Part shown: piece after piece, positions 24,637 to 34,414 of the stretch
Layout: the number at the start of each line of letters is the position of its first letter
Numbering within the stretch: position 1 is the first letter of the stretch
Origin: DASQUK01 sp963756425
GTDB taxonomy: Bacteria; Actinomycetota; Acidimicrobiia; Acidimicrobiales; VFJN01
DNA length: 64,000 nucleotides
NCBI GenBank assembly: GCA_963756425.1
Contig: CAVWNW010000011.1
Coordinates: forward strand, 124,001-188,000
Direction: 5' to 3'
Notes under the pieces: generated by a model
Databases searched by the model: none
The model's input: the letters and a program-made list of their open reading frames with translations, nothing else
What the model was told of the DNA's origin: nothing
Program-made: the position numbers and the translations under genes

Positions 24637-27027
24637 GTGCAGGTGGGTCGACGCATCCCGATCCGCGTCAAGGTGGCCGCGGTGGTGGCCGTGCCGCTCC
24701 TGGTCCTCGTCGTCGGCGCTGCGATCGGCGTGTCGACCAGCACCTCGGACGCTCGGACGGTCACGCGCCAGGCCGAGTTGGCCACCGCATCCCTCGGCCA
24801 TGCGGGCCTGATCAATGTCCTGCAGAACGAGCGCAACACGGCACTCGTCCAGATACTGGACCTGGGCGACCAGATCGAGCTCGAGGAAACGGACATCGAC
24901 GCGTCCCGGCAGCGCACCAACGAGGCCCACGAGGCGCTGCACCGACAGGTCAGCGGCCAGGACGACCGCCTCCGCGAGGACTGGGCGGACGCGCTCTCGA
25001 CGCTCGACGACCTGCCCGGCGTGCGCGCCGAGGTCGACGCCGCCGTCACCGACCCGGGGCCGGCGAACCGCGAGACTGCTCACGAGGTCTTCGCCGAGTA
25101 CACCGACATGGTGGCGACGATCTTCGCCTCGCACGACCGGTTCGCCCTGGTGGTCGACGACGCCGGCCTGCGTCAGGGCGACGATCTGGTCCACTACTCG
25201 TCCCACGCCACCGACTCGGTCGCACAGCTGGTCGACCAGCTTCTCTACGTCGGTTCGGGCGCCAGGGGCATCGACGAGCCGGTGGAGGCGGCAGAGGTGT
25301 CCGAGGTGGCCCGCGACGTCGAGAGGAACAACGCGGCCGTCAGGACCAGGGGCACCGGTGACTACGCGGCCCCGACCGAGCGGCTACTGGCCGACGCGCA
25401 GGTCACGGGTTTGGTGCCGTTCGCCTCCGGCGCCATTGCCAGCGCGGAACCGGTCGACCCGGCGGCGCTGCTGGCGACGACACCCTTGGGTGCCGACGGC
25501 CCCTACCTGACCTTCCGCGATCAGGTGGCGGACGTGCTCGAGCGGCGCGCCGACGACCTGCGGTCCGACGCGGACGCCCGCCGGCGTTGGTACATCGGGG
25601 TGGGGCTGGCGGCCGTCATCGCGGCTGCGTTTGTCGCCTGGCGGGTGAGCCGCTCGATCACGCGGCCGCTGCGGGCGCTCAGCCGCGACGCCCAGTCGGT
25701 GGCGGACGAGCAGCTGCCCAGCGCCATGGCCGACATCCTCGATGCCCCCCGGGGGCAGGACCTCGCGCCACCCAAGCCGGTGCCGATCGAGGTCACGACG
25801 AGCGACGAGGTCAGCGACGTGGCCGAGGCGCTCGACGACGTCCAGCGCTCGGCGCTTGGGCTCGCGGTCGAGCAGGCGACGCTGCGGCGCACCATCGCCG
25901 AGTCGTACGTCAACCTCGGGCGCCGCAACCAGAACCTGCTGAGCCGGTTGCTGGCCGCGATCGGCGACCTCGAGCAAGGTGAGACCGATCCCGAGAGGAT
26001 CGCCCAGCTCCACAAGGTCGACCACCTCGCCACCCGCATGCGCCGCAACGCCGAGTCGCTTCTGGTGCTGAGCCAGGTGGACGTGGCCCCCCACTGGCAT
26101 CCACCCGTTCGGGTTCTCGACGTGGTGCGGGCAGCGCTGGGGGAGGTCGAGAACTACCAGCGGGTCGTGGTGCGGACACTCGATCCGGTGATGGTCGTGG
26201 GCGGGGCCGCATCGGACCTGACCCACCTGCTCGCCGAGCTCATCGAGAACGGGGTCAAGCACTCGCCGCCGCACGAGCTCGTCGAGATCCGGGGGCGACT
26301 GACCCCCGACGGGTACTCGCTGGCGGTGGTCGATCACGGACTGGGCATGAGCGCCGAGGACATCGCCGTGGCCAACCAGCGGCTCGCCGGGGCGGAGGCG
26401 CCCACGGTCGCCCTCTCCAAGCACCTGGGGCACTTCGTTGCCGCCGCGCTGGCGGCGCGCAACGGCATCGCCGTTCGATTGCAGGGCTCCGAGGTGGTGG
26501 GCATCGCCGCCATCATCGACCTGCCCGCCGCGATTGTCGGCCCCATGCCGCCCGAACCCCTACGCGAGCTCGTCGCCCCGGCGCCACCCACGGCGGCGGC
26601 CGGGCCGCCGCCCCCGGAGGCGCTCGCAGGTGCGCCCGCCGCCCCGGACACAGCGTCATCGCCGGTGTCATCCCCGATGGCGCCGCCACCCGCGCCCGAT
26701 CAGTTCCCGGTGGAGGCTCCTCCGGCCCCGGTCACTCCGGCGCCACCACCGGACCCCGCCCCCGCCCCCATTCCCGTCGGTGGCGGCACGCCCGCTGTCA
26801 CGGCCAGCGGGCTGGCGCGGCGCGTGCGGGGCGCGCAGCATCCCGGCGGCCCCGGTCCGCTCGCGTCGACGGGCCGCTCACCGTCGATCCAGCCTGCGGC
26901 CGGGCCTGACGACCGTGGGCCGGGCGTCGATCCCGCCGAGATCCAGCGATTCCTGACTAGCCTTGCGGCCGGCGTGCAGCGCAGCCTGGCTGACACGGAC
27001 ACGGAGCGGGACCAGGAATCGCAATAA
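24637..27027 (+). CDS. Conservon-type sensor histidine kinase (CvnA-like, NIT-HAMP-HATPase)
   Basis: 796 residues: membrane helix (about 10-30), extracytoplasmic nitrate/nitrite-sensing-like helical domain (about 45-310), second helix (about 325-345), HAMP, dimerisation helix 'YVNLGRRNQNLLSRLLAAIG' and an ATPase domain with N-box 'LLAELIENGVKHSPP' and G-box 'VVDHGLGMS'. A classical phospho-accepting H-box is lacking, as in CvnA proteins. Residues about 640-770 are a Pro/Ala-rich tail. These kinases work with a roadblock protein and a Ras-like GTPase. GTG start; GTG two codons later is an alternative, with GGAG upstream. No downstream response regulator is present. Confidence 0.85.
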   Translation: MQVGRRIPIRVKVAAVVAVPLLVLVVGAAIGVSTSTSDARTVTRQAELATASLGHAGLINVLQNERNTALVQILDLGDQIELEETDIDASRQRTNEAHEALHRQVSGQDDRLREDWADALSTLDDLPGVRAEVDAAVTDPGPANRETAHEVFAEYTDMVATIFASHDRFALVVDDAGLRQGDDLVHYSSHATDSVAQLVDQLLYVGSGARGIDEPVEAAEVSEVARDVERNNAAVRTRGTGDYAAPTERLLADAQVTGLVPFASGAIASAEPVDPAALLATTPLGADGPYLTFRDQVADVLERRADDLRSDADARRRWYIGVGLAAVIAAAFVAWRVSRSITRPLRALSRDAQSVADEQLPSAMADILDAPRGQDLAPPKPVPIEVTTSDEVSDVAEALDDVQRSALGLAVEQATLRRTIAESYVNLGRRNQNLLSRLLAAIGDLEQGETDPERIAQLHKVDHLATRMRRNAESLLVLSQVDVAPHWHPPVRVLDVVRAALGEVENYQRVVVRTLDPVMVVGGAASDLTHLLAELIENGVKHSPPHELVEIRGRLTPDGYSLAVVDHGLGMSAEDIAVANQRLAGAEAPTVALSKHLGHFVAAALAARNGIAVRLQGSEVVGIAAIIDLPAAIVGPMPPEPLRELVAPAPPTAAAGPPPPEALAGAPAAPDTASSPVSSPMAPPPAPDQFPVEAPPAPVTPAPPPDPAPAPIPVGGGTPAVTASGLARRVRGAQHPGGPGPLASTGRSPSIQPAAGPDDRGPGVDPAEIQRFLTSLAAGVQRSLADTDTERDQESQ

Positions 27028-27032
27028 GGGCG

Positions 27033-27455
27033 ATGTCACTGACCAAGGAAGCGCGCAACTTCAACTGGTTGCTCAGCAACTTCGTGGACGAGGCGGCAGG
27101 GGTGACCGACGCGGTGGCGGTGTCGTCGGACGGCCTGCTGATCGCTCGCTCGAACTCGCTCAGCCAGCAGGAGGGCGAGCAGCTGTGCGCCATCATCTCT
27201 GGGTGCGCCAGCCTGGCGGGGGCGTCCGACCGGCTGCTCGACGGCGAGGGCCTCGAGCGGGTCATCATGGCGATGAGCATGGGCTTCCTGTTCGTGTGCT
27301 CCATCGCCGACGGCAGCTGCCTCGGCGTGGTCGCCACGCGCGACTGCGACGTGGGTTCCGTCGGGTACCAGGCGACCGAGCTGGTGGCGAAGGCGGGTGA
27401 GCTGCTCACCCCGGCGCTGCGCGAGGAGCTCAAGACGCACGCGGCCTCGACCTGA
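27033..27455 (+). CDS. Roadblock/LC7-domain protein (CvnB-like)
   Basis: A 140-residue single roadblock domain: 'NFNWLLSNFVDEAAGVTDAV', 'SSDGLLIARS', 'GFLFVCSIADGSCLGVVA'. In Streptomyces conservons CvnB is a GTPase-activating-like partner of CvnD and sits directly after CvnA, as here with a 5-base gap. CvnC (DUF742) and the GTPase CvnD, expected next, are absent; an unrelated system follows. It may act with GTPases encoded elsewhere. Confidence 0.9.
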   Translation: MSLTKEARNFNWLLSNFVDEAAGVTDAVAVSSDGLLIARSNSLSQQEGEQLCAIISGCASLAGASDRLLDGEGLERVIMAMSMGFLFVCSIADGSCLGVVATRDCDVGSVGYQATELVAKAGELLTPALREELKTHAAST

Positions 27456-27540
27456 CGGTGACCGCAGCAGGGCCGCATCGACCGGCGGCCGCCGAGCGCG
27501 ACACCGGCACTCGCCCTTCTGAGGACCGTGGGCGCAGGGG

Positions 27541-27546
27541 TACCGT
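27541..27546 (+). promoter_or_regulatory. -10 element TACCGT, leaderless promoter
   Basis: Lies 6 nt before the GTG at 27553. It separates the AmmeMemoRadiSam pair from the conservon genes and supports the GTG start. Confidence 0.5.
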
Positions 27547-27552
27547 GGGGGT

Positions 27553-28647
<1,095 letters not shown>

Positions 28648-28653
28648 CCGGGA

Positions 28654-30021
28654 ATGGGGGCGGCGGCGACGGGTTGGGTGCGGGAGCCGGCCGTCGCCGG
28701 GCTGTTCTACCCGGCCGACCCGGGGCGGCTGCGGTCGGAGGTGATCGAGCACGTCCGCACCGCCGCACCGCCACTCGGCCTGGCGCCCCCGAAGGCGGTG
28801 ATCGCTCCGCACGCCGGCTACCGCTACTCGGGGCCGACGGCCGGGGCCGCCTACCGGGCCCTGGCCCCGTGGCGGGGCCGCGTCCAGCGCGTGGTGTTGG
28901 CGGGACCAGCCCATCGCGTGCTCCTCCCCGGCGTGGGCGTCAGCACCGCCGATGCCTGGCGGACCCCGCTCGGCGACATGGCCGTCGACGTCACCGCGTG
29001 CCGGGACCTGGTCGAGGGCGGTGATGCCGTCGAGGCCGACGACGCGCACGGCCCCGAGCACAGCCTCGAGGTCCACCTGCCGTTCATCCACGAGGTCCTG
29101 GGCGCGGTGACGATCGTGCCGCTGGTCGTGGGCCGTGGCAGCGCCGAGGCCACCGGCCGGGTGCTGGAGCGGGTCTGGGGTGGCGACGAGACGGTGGTGG
29201 TGGTGTCGTCGGATCTCAGCCACTACCTCGACGATGCCAGCGCGCGCGAGCGGGACCAGAGGACGGCGGAGGCGATACTCGAGGGTCGGTCGGACGACGT
29301 GGGCCCCTACGACGCCTGCGGCTGCGTGCCGATCTGCGGCCTGCTCGTGGCCGCACGCGATCACGGGGTCGTGGCGCGCCTGCTGGCGGCGTCGACGTCG
29401 GCGGACACGTCGGGCGATGTCGATCGCGTGGTGGGCTACGGCAGCTTCGGGTTCGTGGCCCCGCGGCCGCTCGACGACGGCGAACGGCGCTGGCTGACCG
29501 ACCTGGCCCGCCGGGTCATCGAGCACGAGGTGAAGGCCGGGGAGCCATACCCGCTGGACGACGACGAGGTGCCCGAGCGCTTGCGGCCCCCCGGCTGCTC
29601 GTTCGTGAGCCTGGACCTGGCGGGCGGTCCGGCGGGGTGCATCGGGTCGCTGGAGCCGCAGCGGTCCCTGTGGCGCGACGTGGCGCACAACGCCCGGGCG
29701 GCGGCGTTCGACGATCCCCGTTACCCACCGATCGAGCTTGCGGACCTGGCGGAGGCGACGCTGACGATCTCCGTGCTGTCGCCGCTCAGCCCGGTCGCGG
29801 GGGACCGCGACGAGGTGGAAGGGAGCCTGCGGCCCGGTGTCGACGGGGTGGTGCTGGCGGCCGAGGGCCTGCGGGGCACGTTCCTTCCGAGCGTGTGGGG
29901 GAAGGTCGACGACGCCGGGGCATTCCTCGACCTCCTGCTACGCAAGGCCGGTCTGACCGGTGACTCGTGGCCGGCGGACACCCGCGTCTGGCGCTACACC
30001 ACCGACGAGTGGACGGACTAG
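28654..30021 (+). CDS. Memo-AMMECR1 fusion (AmmeMemoRadiSam proteins B and A)
   Basis: 455 residues. Residues 1-270 are a Memo domain with putative metal ligands in 'APHAGYRYSGP', 'AGPAHRV' and 'GCVPICG', and 'HSLEVHLPFIHEV'. Residues about 280-455 are an AMMECR1 domain with 'GPAGCIGSLEP' in place of the common LRGCIGTL. Separate proteins in many organisms, they are joined here. Memo resembles class III ring-opening dioxygenases; AMMECR1 may bind a nucleotide product. The last residues 'RVWRYTTDEW' are typical of the AMMECR1 end. It is co-transcribed with the radical SAM gene. Confidence 0.9.
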   Translation: MGAAATGWVREPAVAGLFYPADPGRLRSEVIEHVRTAAPPLGLAPPKAVIAPHAGYRYSGPTAGAAYRALAPWRGRVQRVVLAGPAHRVLLPGVGVSTADAWRTPLGDMAVDVTACRDLVEGGDAVEADDAHGPEHSLEVHLPFIHEVLGAVTIVPLVVGRGSAEATGRVLERVWGGDETVVVVSSDLSHYLDDASARERDQRTAEAILEGRSDDVGPYDACGCVPICGLLVAARDHGVVARLLAASTSADTSGDVDRVVGYGSFGFVAPRPLDDGERRWLTDLARRVIEHEVKAGEPYPLDDDEVPERLRPPGCSFVSLDLAGGPAGCIGSLEPQRSLWRDVAHNARAAAFDDPRYPPIELADLAEATLTISVLSPLSPVAGDRDEVEGSLRPGVDGVVLAAEGLRGTFLPSVWGKVDDAGAFLDLLLRKAGLTGDSWPADTRVWRYTTDEWTD

Positions 30022-30029
30022 CGGGGGCG

Positions 30030-31682
30030 CTACGGCGCCGGCCCGCCGTCGGCGATGGCCCGGGCCCAGGCGTAGTCGGGCTTGCCGGCGGGGGACCGGG
30101 AAACGCGCTCGACCCAGCAGAAGGCCTTGGGCAGCTTGTACCCGGCGAGGCTGGTGCGGCAGTGGGCCCGCAGCTCGACCTGTAGTTCCGAGACATCGGC
30201 ACCGTCCCGGGGGGCCACGACCGCCACGATCTCCTGGCCCCAGCGCTCGCTGTGCCGGCTGGTGACGATGGCGTCGGCCACCGCGGGATGCGCGACGAGG
30301 ACCCGCTCGACCTCCTCGGCGAACACCTTCTCGCCCCCCGTGTTGATGGTCACCGAGTCGCGCCCGAGCAGCTCGATGGTGCCGTCGGCCAGCAGTCGCA
30401 CCCGGTCACCCGCCACTGCGTGGCGGACCCCGTCGATCACCGGGAACGTGGCCGCCGTCTTGGCGGCGTCGCCGAGGTACCCGAGGGGCACGCGCCCGGC
30501 CTGGGCCAGCCAGCCGATCTCCGGGTCGCCGGGGGTCAGGCGGCGCGTGCGGTCCTCCGACAGCACCACGGTGTGGGCGCCGGGGCGGAACGTCGGCTCG
30601 GCACCGGCCACGGCCTGGCGCCCGGTCTCCGACGACCCGAGGACGTCGACGATGCGCAGCCCCGGGATCCGCTCGAGGAGCCTTGCCTTGATGTCCGGCG
30701 ACAGCACCGCCCCTCCGGAGAGCAGGAAGCGCAGGGTCGACAGGTCGTACGGGTGGGCATCCATGCGGTCCAGCAGCGGCCGAGCGAACGGGTCGCCCAC
30801 GATCTGCAGCGCGGTCACGCGCTCGCGCTCGCACGTCGCCAGCACGTCGGCTGGGTCGAACCGCGTCGGCCGATCGGGCACGACCACGGTCCCGCCCGAC
30901 ACGAACGCCGAGACGGCGTTCCAATGCGCGGCTCCGTGCATGAACGGCGCCGCCGGCAGCGTCCGCAGCGATGCGCCCCGGCGGGTGGCGGTGGCAACCA
31001 GGTCGGCGTTCGTGCCCCTGACCCCAAGGCAGGTCGCCAGGAAGTCGCCCTGCCGCCAGAGCACGCCCTTCGGCATGCCGGTCGTGCCGCCCGTGTAGAG
31101 GATGTAGCGGTCGTCGGGGGACAGCCCGGCCGGCTCGAGGGGATCGCCCGCGGCCAGGGCGTCCTCGTAGTCGGCGGCGCCCTCCAGGAGGTCCGCGCCC
31201 GAGCCGTCGTCGACCTGAAGCAGCAGCCTGACGCCGGGCAGGTCGGGCAGGACGTCCGCCAGCGTGGGCGCGAACGATGCGTGGTAGACGACGGCCGCCG
31301 CGGCGCTGTCGCGCAGGACATAGGCCAGCTCGGCGGCCACGTAGCGGTAGTTGACGTTGATCGCCGCGCAGCGAGCCTTCCAGGCGCCCAGCATGCCCTC
31401 CAGGTACTCGGGCCCGTTGTGGAGGTACAGGGCGACGTGGTCGTGGGGAGACTCCCAGGCGACGCCGGCCGCCGGCCGGGGGTCGCCGCGCAAGCCCATC
31501 CCGGCCCCGGCTAGGACCCCGGCCAGGCGGCACGTCCTGTCGGTGACCTCGCGCCAGGTGAGGCGACGGAGGCGTCCTCCTCCGGAGGGTGCGACGATGC
31601 ACTCGCGGTCCGGCACGGCCGCGGCGATCGCCTGGTGGAGCGCGGCCGCGTTGTGATCGCCCGGGGGCGCGTCGTCGTTCAC
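30030..31682 (-). CDS. Acyl-CoA synthetase (FadD family)
   Basis: 550 residues of the AMP-forming ligase superfamily: P-loop 'YTGGTTGMPKGVLWR', A5 region 'DVLGSSETG', hinge-side 'GRDSVTINTGGEKVFAEEVE' and catalytic-lysine end 'SPAGKPDYAWA'. It activates a carboxylic acid to acyl-AMP and then acyl-CoA. The chain-length preference is not readable. The GTG start overlaps the upstream thioesterase stop by four bases, so the activating and hydrolysing enzymes are coupled. Convergent with the Memo-AMMECR1 gene across 8 bases. Confidence 0.85.
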   Translation of the reverse strand: MNDDAPPGDHNAAALHQAIAAAVPDRECIVAPSGGGRLRRLTWREVTDRTCRLAGVLAGAGMGLRGDPRPAAGVAWESPHDHVALYLHNGPEYLEGMLGAWKARCAAINVNYRYVAAELAYVLRDSAAAAVVYHASFAPTLADVLPDLPGVRLLLQVDDGSGADLLEGAADYEDALAAGDPLEPAGLSPDDRYILYTGGTTGMPKGVLWRQGDFLATCLGVRGTNADLVATATRRGASLRTLPAAPFMHGAAHWNAVSAFVSGGTVVVPDRPTRFDPADVLATCERERVTALQIVGDPFARPLLDRMDAHPYDLSTLRFLLSGGAVLSPDIKARLLERIPGLRIVDVLGSSETGRQAVAGAEPTFRPGAHTVVLSEDRTRRLTPGDPEIGWLAQAGRVPLGYLGDAAKTAATFPVIDGVRHAVAGDRVRLLADGTIELLGRDSVTINTGGEKVFAEEVERVLVAHPAVADAIVTSRHSERWGQEIVAVVAPRDGADVSELQVELRAHCRTSLAGYKLPKAFCWVERVSRSPAGKPDYAWARAIADGGPAP

Positions 31683-32491
31683 TCTTCGGCGCGTGGCTGC
31701 AGAAGCAGGCTCTGTGCCGCCCGGCCGAGTCGCCCGTGCTCGTCGTAGACCGCGCTCTCGGCCAGCGCCATGCCCTGGTCACTGGGCAGCGTGACGGCAT
31801 CGAGGCCGATCCACTCGCCCTGGGGTGGCCGGGCGAGGTGCAGGGTCAGGTCGGGGTTGACGAAGATCCAGCGGTCGGGCGGGAGGACCCAGGAGACACC
31901 GTTGCCGAAGTCGGCCGCCGCTGCAGCGCGTTGCACGCCGGTCGGTTCCTCGCCCTCGACCACGGGCCGCCGCAGGCGGAACCACGCCTTGGCCGGGCCG
32001 GGCTGGCCGGCGCCGCTGCCGCCGACGAAGCGCACCTCCATGCCGGTGCGGTGGAAGGCGGGACGGTCGTCGTCCTCGAAGACGAACGAGCTCTCGACGC
32101 CCGCCTCGGGGCCCGGCTCCAGGAGCGACCGGTGACCCTCGCCGGTGGGTAGGTCGCTGCGGCGGATGGCGACGGCATGGGCGCGCACGACCTCGACCTC
32201 CTCGAGGTCACCGGTGCTCAGCGACACGTCGATGCCGATGACCCGGCGGCCAGGCCGGGGCACCGCCACGTCGATGGCCAGGGTCTCCAGTGGTACGGGC
32301 CGCATGAGCTCCAGGGTCAGCCGGGTCAGGGCGAAGCCCTCACCGGCGGTCTGCTCCGCGGCGCGGGCCACGAGGGCGGCCACGGCGCCGCCGTGCTGGT
32401 GGCGGGGATCCCAGGGGCCGCGCGTGTGCTCGGAGGGGACGAAGTCGATGCCGCGTTGGGTGAACAGCGGCACATCGGACTCGCCGGACAT
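31679..32491 (-). CDS. Acyl-CoA thioesterase family protein (double hot-dog, TesB/4HBT-like)
   Basis: 270 residues forming two hot-dog halves. The first contains 'GPWDPRHQHGGAVAALVARA' and 'LTRLTLELMRPVPL', the second 'PDRWIFVNPDLTLHLARPP' and 'LGRAAQSLLLQPR', as in actinobacterial thioesterase family proteins. The likely reaction is hydrolysis of acyl-CoA. It is first in a two-gene operon with an acyl-CoA synthetase, and the leaderless -10 TAATCT lies 6 nt before the ATG. Confidence 0.8.
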   Translation of the reverse strand: MSGESDVPLFTQRGIDFVPSEHTRGPWDPRHQHGGAVAALVARAAEQTAGEGFALTRLTLELMRPVPLETLAIDVAVPRPGRRVIGIDVSLSTGDLEEVEVVRAHAVAIRRSDLPTGEGHRSLLEPGPEAGVESSFVFEDDDRPAFHRTGMEVRFVGGSGAGQPGPAKAWFRLRRPVVEGEEPTGVQRAAAAADFGNGVSWVLPPDRWIFVNPDLTLHLARPPQGEWIGLDAVTLPSDQGMALAESAVYDEHGRLGRAAQSLLLQPRAEE

Positions 32492-32497
32492 TCCCCG

Positions 32498-32503
32498 AGA
32501 TTA
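32498..32503 (-). promoter_or_regulatory. -10 element TAATCT, leaderless promoter
   Basis: Read on the minus strand it is 6 nt before the ATG at 32491, with no ribosome site in between. Confidence 0.5.
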
Positions 32504-32540
32504 GTGGCCGCCCGGTCGGCACCCACCAGCCGCCGGACGG

Positions 32541-33017
32541 TCAGACGGTGGGCCGCTCGACCACGCTGACCGACTGCATCACGTCGCCCTGATCGATCCG
32601 CTGGGCGACGTCGACCCCCGACGTGACGTAGCCGAAGAGGTTGTACGACTTGGCCAGCTTGGGGCGGCAGTCGTCGATGCAGATGAAGAACTGCGAGCCG
32701 TTGGTGTCGGCGCCGGCATTGGCCATGGCGACCGCGCCCACGGTGTACTCGCCCCTCACCGGCTCGTCGGCGAAGCGGTAGCCCGGCCCGCCTCGGCCGG
32801 AGCCCTCGGGATCGCCGCCCTGGATCACGAACTCGGGCACCACCCGGTGGAACGTCAGGTTGTCGTAGAAGCCGCGCCGCGCGAGCGCCACGAAGTTGTT
32901 GACGGTCGCGGGTGCCAGCTGCGGGTCCAGCTCCATCACGATGTCGCCCTTGTCGGTGGTGATCGTGACCTCGTAGGTGGCGTTGACGTCGATCTCGTGG
33001 TCGGGAGGATCGGCCAT
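32541..33017 (-). CDS. Cyclophilin-type peptidyl-prolyl cis-trans isomerase
   Basis: 158 residues from the ATG at 33017. The core 'YDNLTFHRVVPEFVIQGGDP', 'AMANAGADTNGSQFFI' and 'YNLFGYVTSGVDV' are the catalytic strands with Arg, Phe and Gln residues of the cyclophilin site. No signal peptide, so a cytosolic folding helper. The frame is open up to 33281, but the extension is Ser/Arg-rich and overlaps the divergent gene. The leaderless -10 TAGGGT, 7 nt before 33017, settles the start. Confidence 0.9.
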   Translation of the reverse strand: MADPPDHEIDVNATYEVTITTDKGDIVMELDPQLAPATVNNFVALARRGFYDNLTFHRVVPEFVIQGGDPEGSGRGGPGYRFADEPVRGEYTVGAVAMANAGADTNGSQFFICIDDCRPKLAKSYNLFGYVTSGVDVAQRIDQGDVMQSVSVVERPTV

Positions 33018-33036
33018 GGCGCGTACCCTACCGGCG
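33018..33036. promoter_or_regulatory. 19-bp divergent spacer with overlapping -10 elements
   Basis: On the plus strand TACCCT (33024-33029) is 7 nt before the ATG at 33037. On the minus strand TAGGGT (plus-strand 33025-33030) is 7 nt before the ATG at 33017. The two hexamers share five base pairs, so the polymerases cannot load at both at once. Confidence 0.6.
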
Positions 33037-33711
33037 ATGGCTGACGCTCCACGCGACGACCGTCCGGCAGCACCGGCCGACAGGCCGCTCGACGCCCGCG
33101 AACGCTCGGAGCTGTGCGACCTGTTCCTCGCCGTCGGTCCGGACGCGCCCACGCTGTGCGAGGGCTGGACCACGCTGGATCTCGCGGCCCACCTGGTGGT
33201 TCGGGAGCATGACCCCCGGTCGGGGTTCGCGATCCTCGGCGGCGAGCGCTTCGCCAAGCTCGAGCACTCCCTGATGGACAACGCGCGCTCGCAGGGCTAC
33301 GAGCGACTGGTGGAGCGCCTCCGGTCCGGGCCGCCGCTGGTGCCGTGGCGGCTGCCGATGCTGCGGCAGTTCCTCAACCTGACCGAGTGGTTCGTGCACC
33401 ACGAGGACGTCCGGCGACCCGCGGGGGAGGCGCCCCGCGGCGACCGTCCCGACCTCGACCGCGCCCTGTGGTCGATGCTGCGGCGGGGGTCCAGACTCAT
33501 GCTGCGCAAGGTCCGGGGGGCGGGCGTGGCGCTCGAGGCGCCGGGCTTCGGCGAGGTCTCGGCTCGAGGCCCGGGTCCGAGCGTGCGGCTGACCGGCCGC
33601 CCGCAGGAGCTGACGCTCTACCTCAGCGGCCGCCGCAGCGCCGCGCAGGTCGACATCAGCGGCCCCGAGGAGGCCAAGGCGATCATCGAGAGCGCGCCCC
33701 TCGGCATCTGA
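33037..33711 (+). CDS. TIGR03085 family metal-binding protein (DinB/maleylpyruvate isomerase-like)
   Basis: 224 residues. It starts 'RERSELCDLFLAVGPDAPTL' and 'CEGWTTLDLAAHLVVREHDP', then 'LTEWFVHHEDVRRP', the conserved body of TIGR03085 proteins, which share the four-helix DinB/mycothiol-dependent fold with His metal ligands. Members are probably thiol-dependent enzymes in actinobacteria; no substrate is known. The start follows from the leaderless -10 in the 19-bp divergent spacer; an upstream in-frame ATG at 32977 is inside the cyclophilin gene and is rejected. Confidence 0.85.
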   Translation: MADAPRDDRPAAPADRPLDARERSELCDLFLAVGPDAPTLCEGWTTLDLAAHLVVREHDPRSGFAILGGERFAKLEHSLMDNARSQGYERLVERLRSGPPLVPWRLPMLRQFLNLTEWFVHHEDVRRPAGEAPRGDRPDLDRALWSMLRRGSRLMLRKVRGAGVALEAPGFGEVSARGPGPSVRLTGRPQELTLYLSGRRSAAQVDISGPEEAKAIIESAPLGI

Positions 33712-33749
33712 CGGCTTACGCGCCCCCTCCGTGGGGAAGACTTGGGACC

Positions 33750-34382
33750 ATGGCGCAGTGGCACAGCTTCGCCCGGGCCGCACCTGGCCTCGCCGCATTC
33801 GGCCAGTCCTGCCTCGAGCGTCCGCCCACGGTGTCATACCTGGGCACGATCGCGGCCGATGGGCTGCCACGGGTCCATCCGGTCACGCCCATCGTCGGTG
33901 ACGGCCGGCTGTTCCTGTTCATGGAGCCGACATCGCCCAAGGTGCGTGACCTGCGGGAGCGGCGGGTGTTCGCCCTGCACAACGGCGTGCCTGACGGCGA
34001 CGGCACCGGTGGCGAGTTCTTCGTCCGCGGCCTGGCCGAGCCGGTGGAGGACCCGGCGGTGCGGTCGGTCGCCGCGGCGGCGGCGAGCTTCGAGGCCGCC
34101 GACCACTACGTCCTGTTCGAGCTCACGGTGGCGGAGGCCCGCTGCATCGGCTATGGCGACGTGATGCTGCCGGACCCGCGGCGGTGGCGCGACCACGAGG
34201 CCCAAGCAGCGGCCTCCGCGATCTCCGGGCCGGGGACGTCCGAGCCGGAAACGTCCACGGCTGAGACATCCAAGCGAGCAACCGCCAAGCAGGGCGCGGC
34301 CAAGCAAGCAACCGCCAAGCGGGGGGCGGCCAAGCAGCGGGCCGCGAAGCAGCCGACGTCCGGGCGGGGGGCGCGCCGCTAA
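33750..34382 (+). CDS. Pyridoxamine 5'-phosphate oxidase-like flavin/F420 split-barrel protein with Lys/Ala-rich tail
   Basis: 210 residues. Residues 1-150 form a split barrel with 'TVSYLGTIAADGLPRVHPVT' and 'FLFMEPTSPKVRDLRERR', typical of actinobacterial PPOX-fold proteins that bind FMN, F420 or heme. Residues about 170-210 form a basic tail of 4-5-residue repeats of the 'ATAKR'/'AAKQ' kind, with about one Lys or Arg in four and almost no acidic residues in the last 35, resembling histone H1-like tails. Such tails often bind nucleic acid or anionic surface. The ATG at 33750 is chosen, since the open frame upstream overlaps the previous gene. Confidence 0.8.
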   Translation: MAQWHSFARAAPGLAAFGQSCLERPPTVSYLGTIAADGLPRVHPVTPIVGDGRLFLFMEPTSPKVRDLRERRVFALHNGVPDGDGTGGEFFVRGLAEPVEDPAVRSVAAAAASFEAADHYVLFELTVAEARCIGYGDVMLPDPRRWRDHEAQAAASAISGPGTSEPETSTAETSKRATAKQGAAKQATAKRGAAKQRAAKQPTSGRGARR

Positions 34383-34414
34383 CCCTGGCCGGCCGTCGAT
34401 CGGGTGCGGATCGC

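Noticed and set aside
33018..33281. N-terminal extension of the cyclophilin (246-residue version)
   Set aside because: Overlaps the divergent gene, is Ser/Arg-rich, and a leaderless -10 points to the ATG at 33017.
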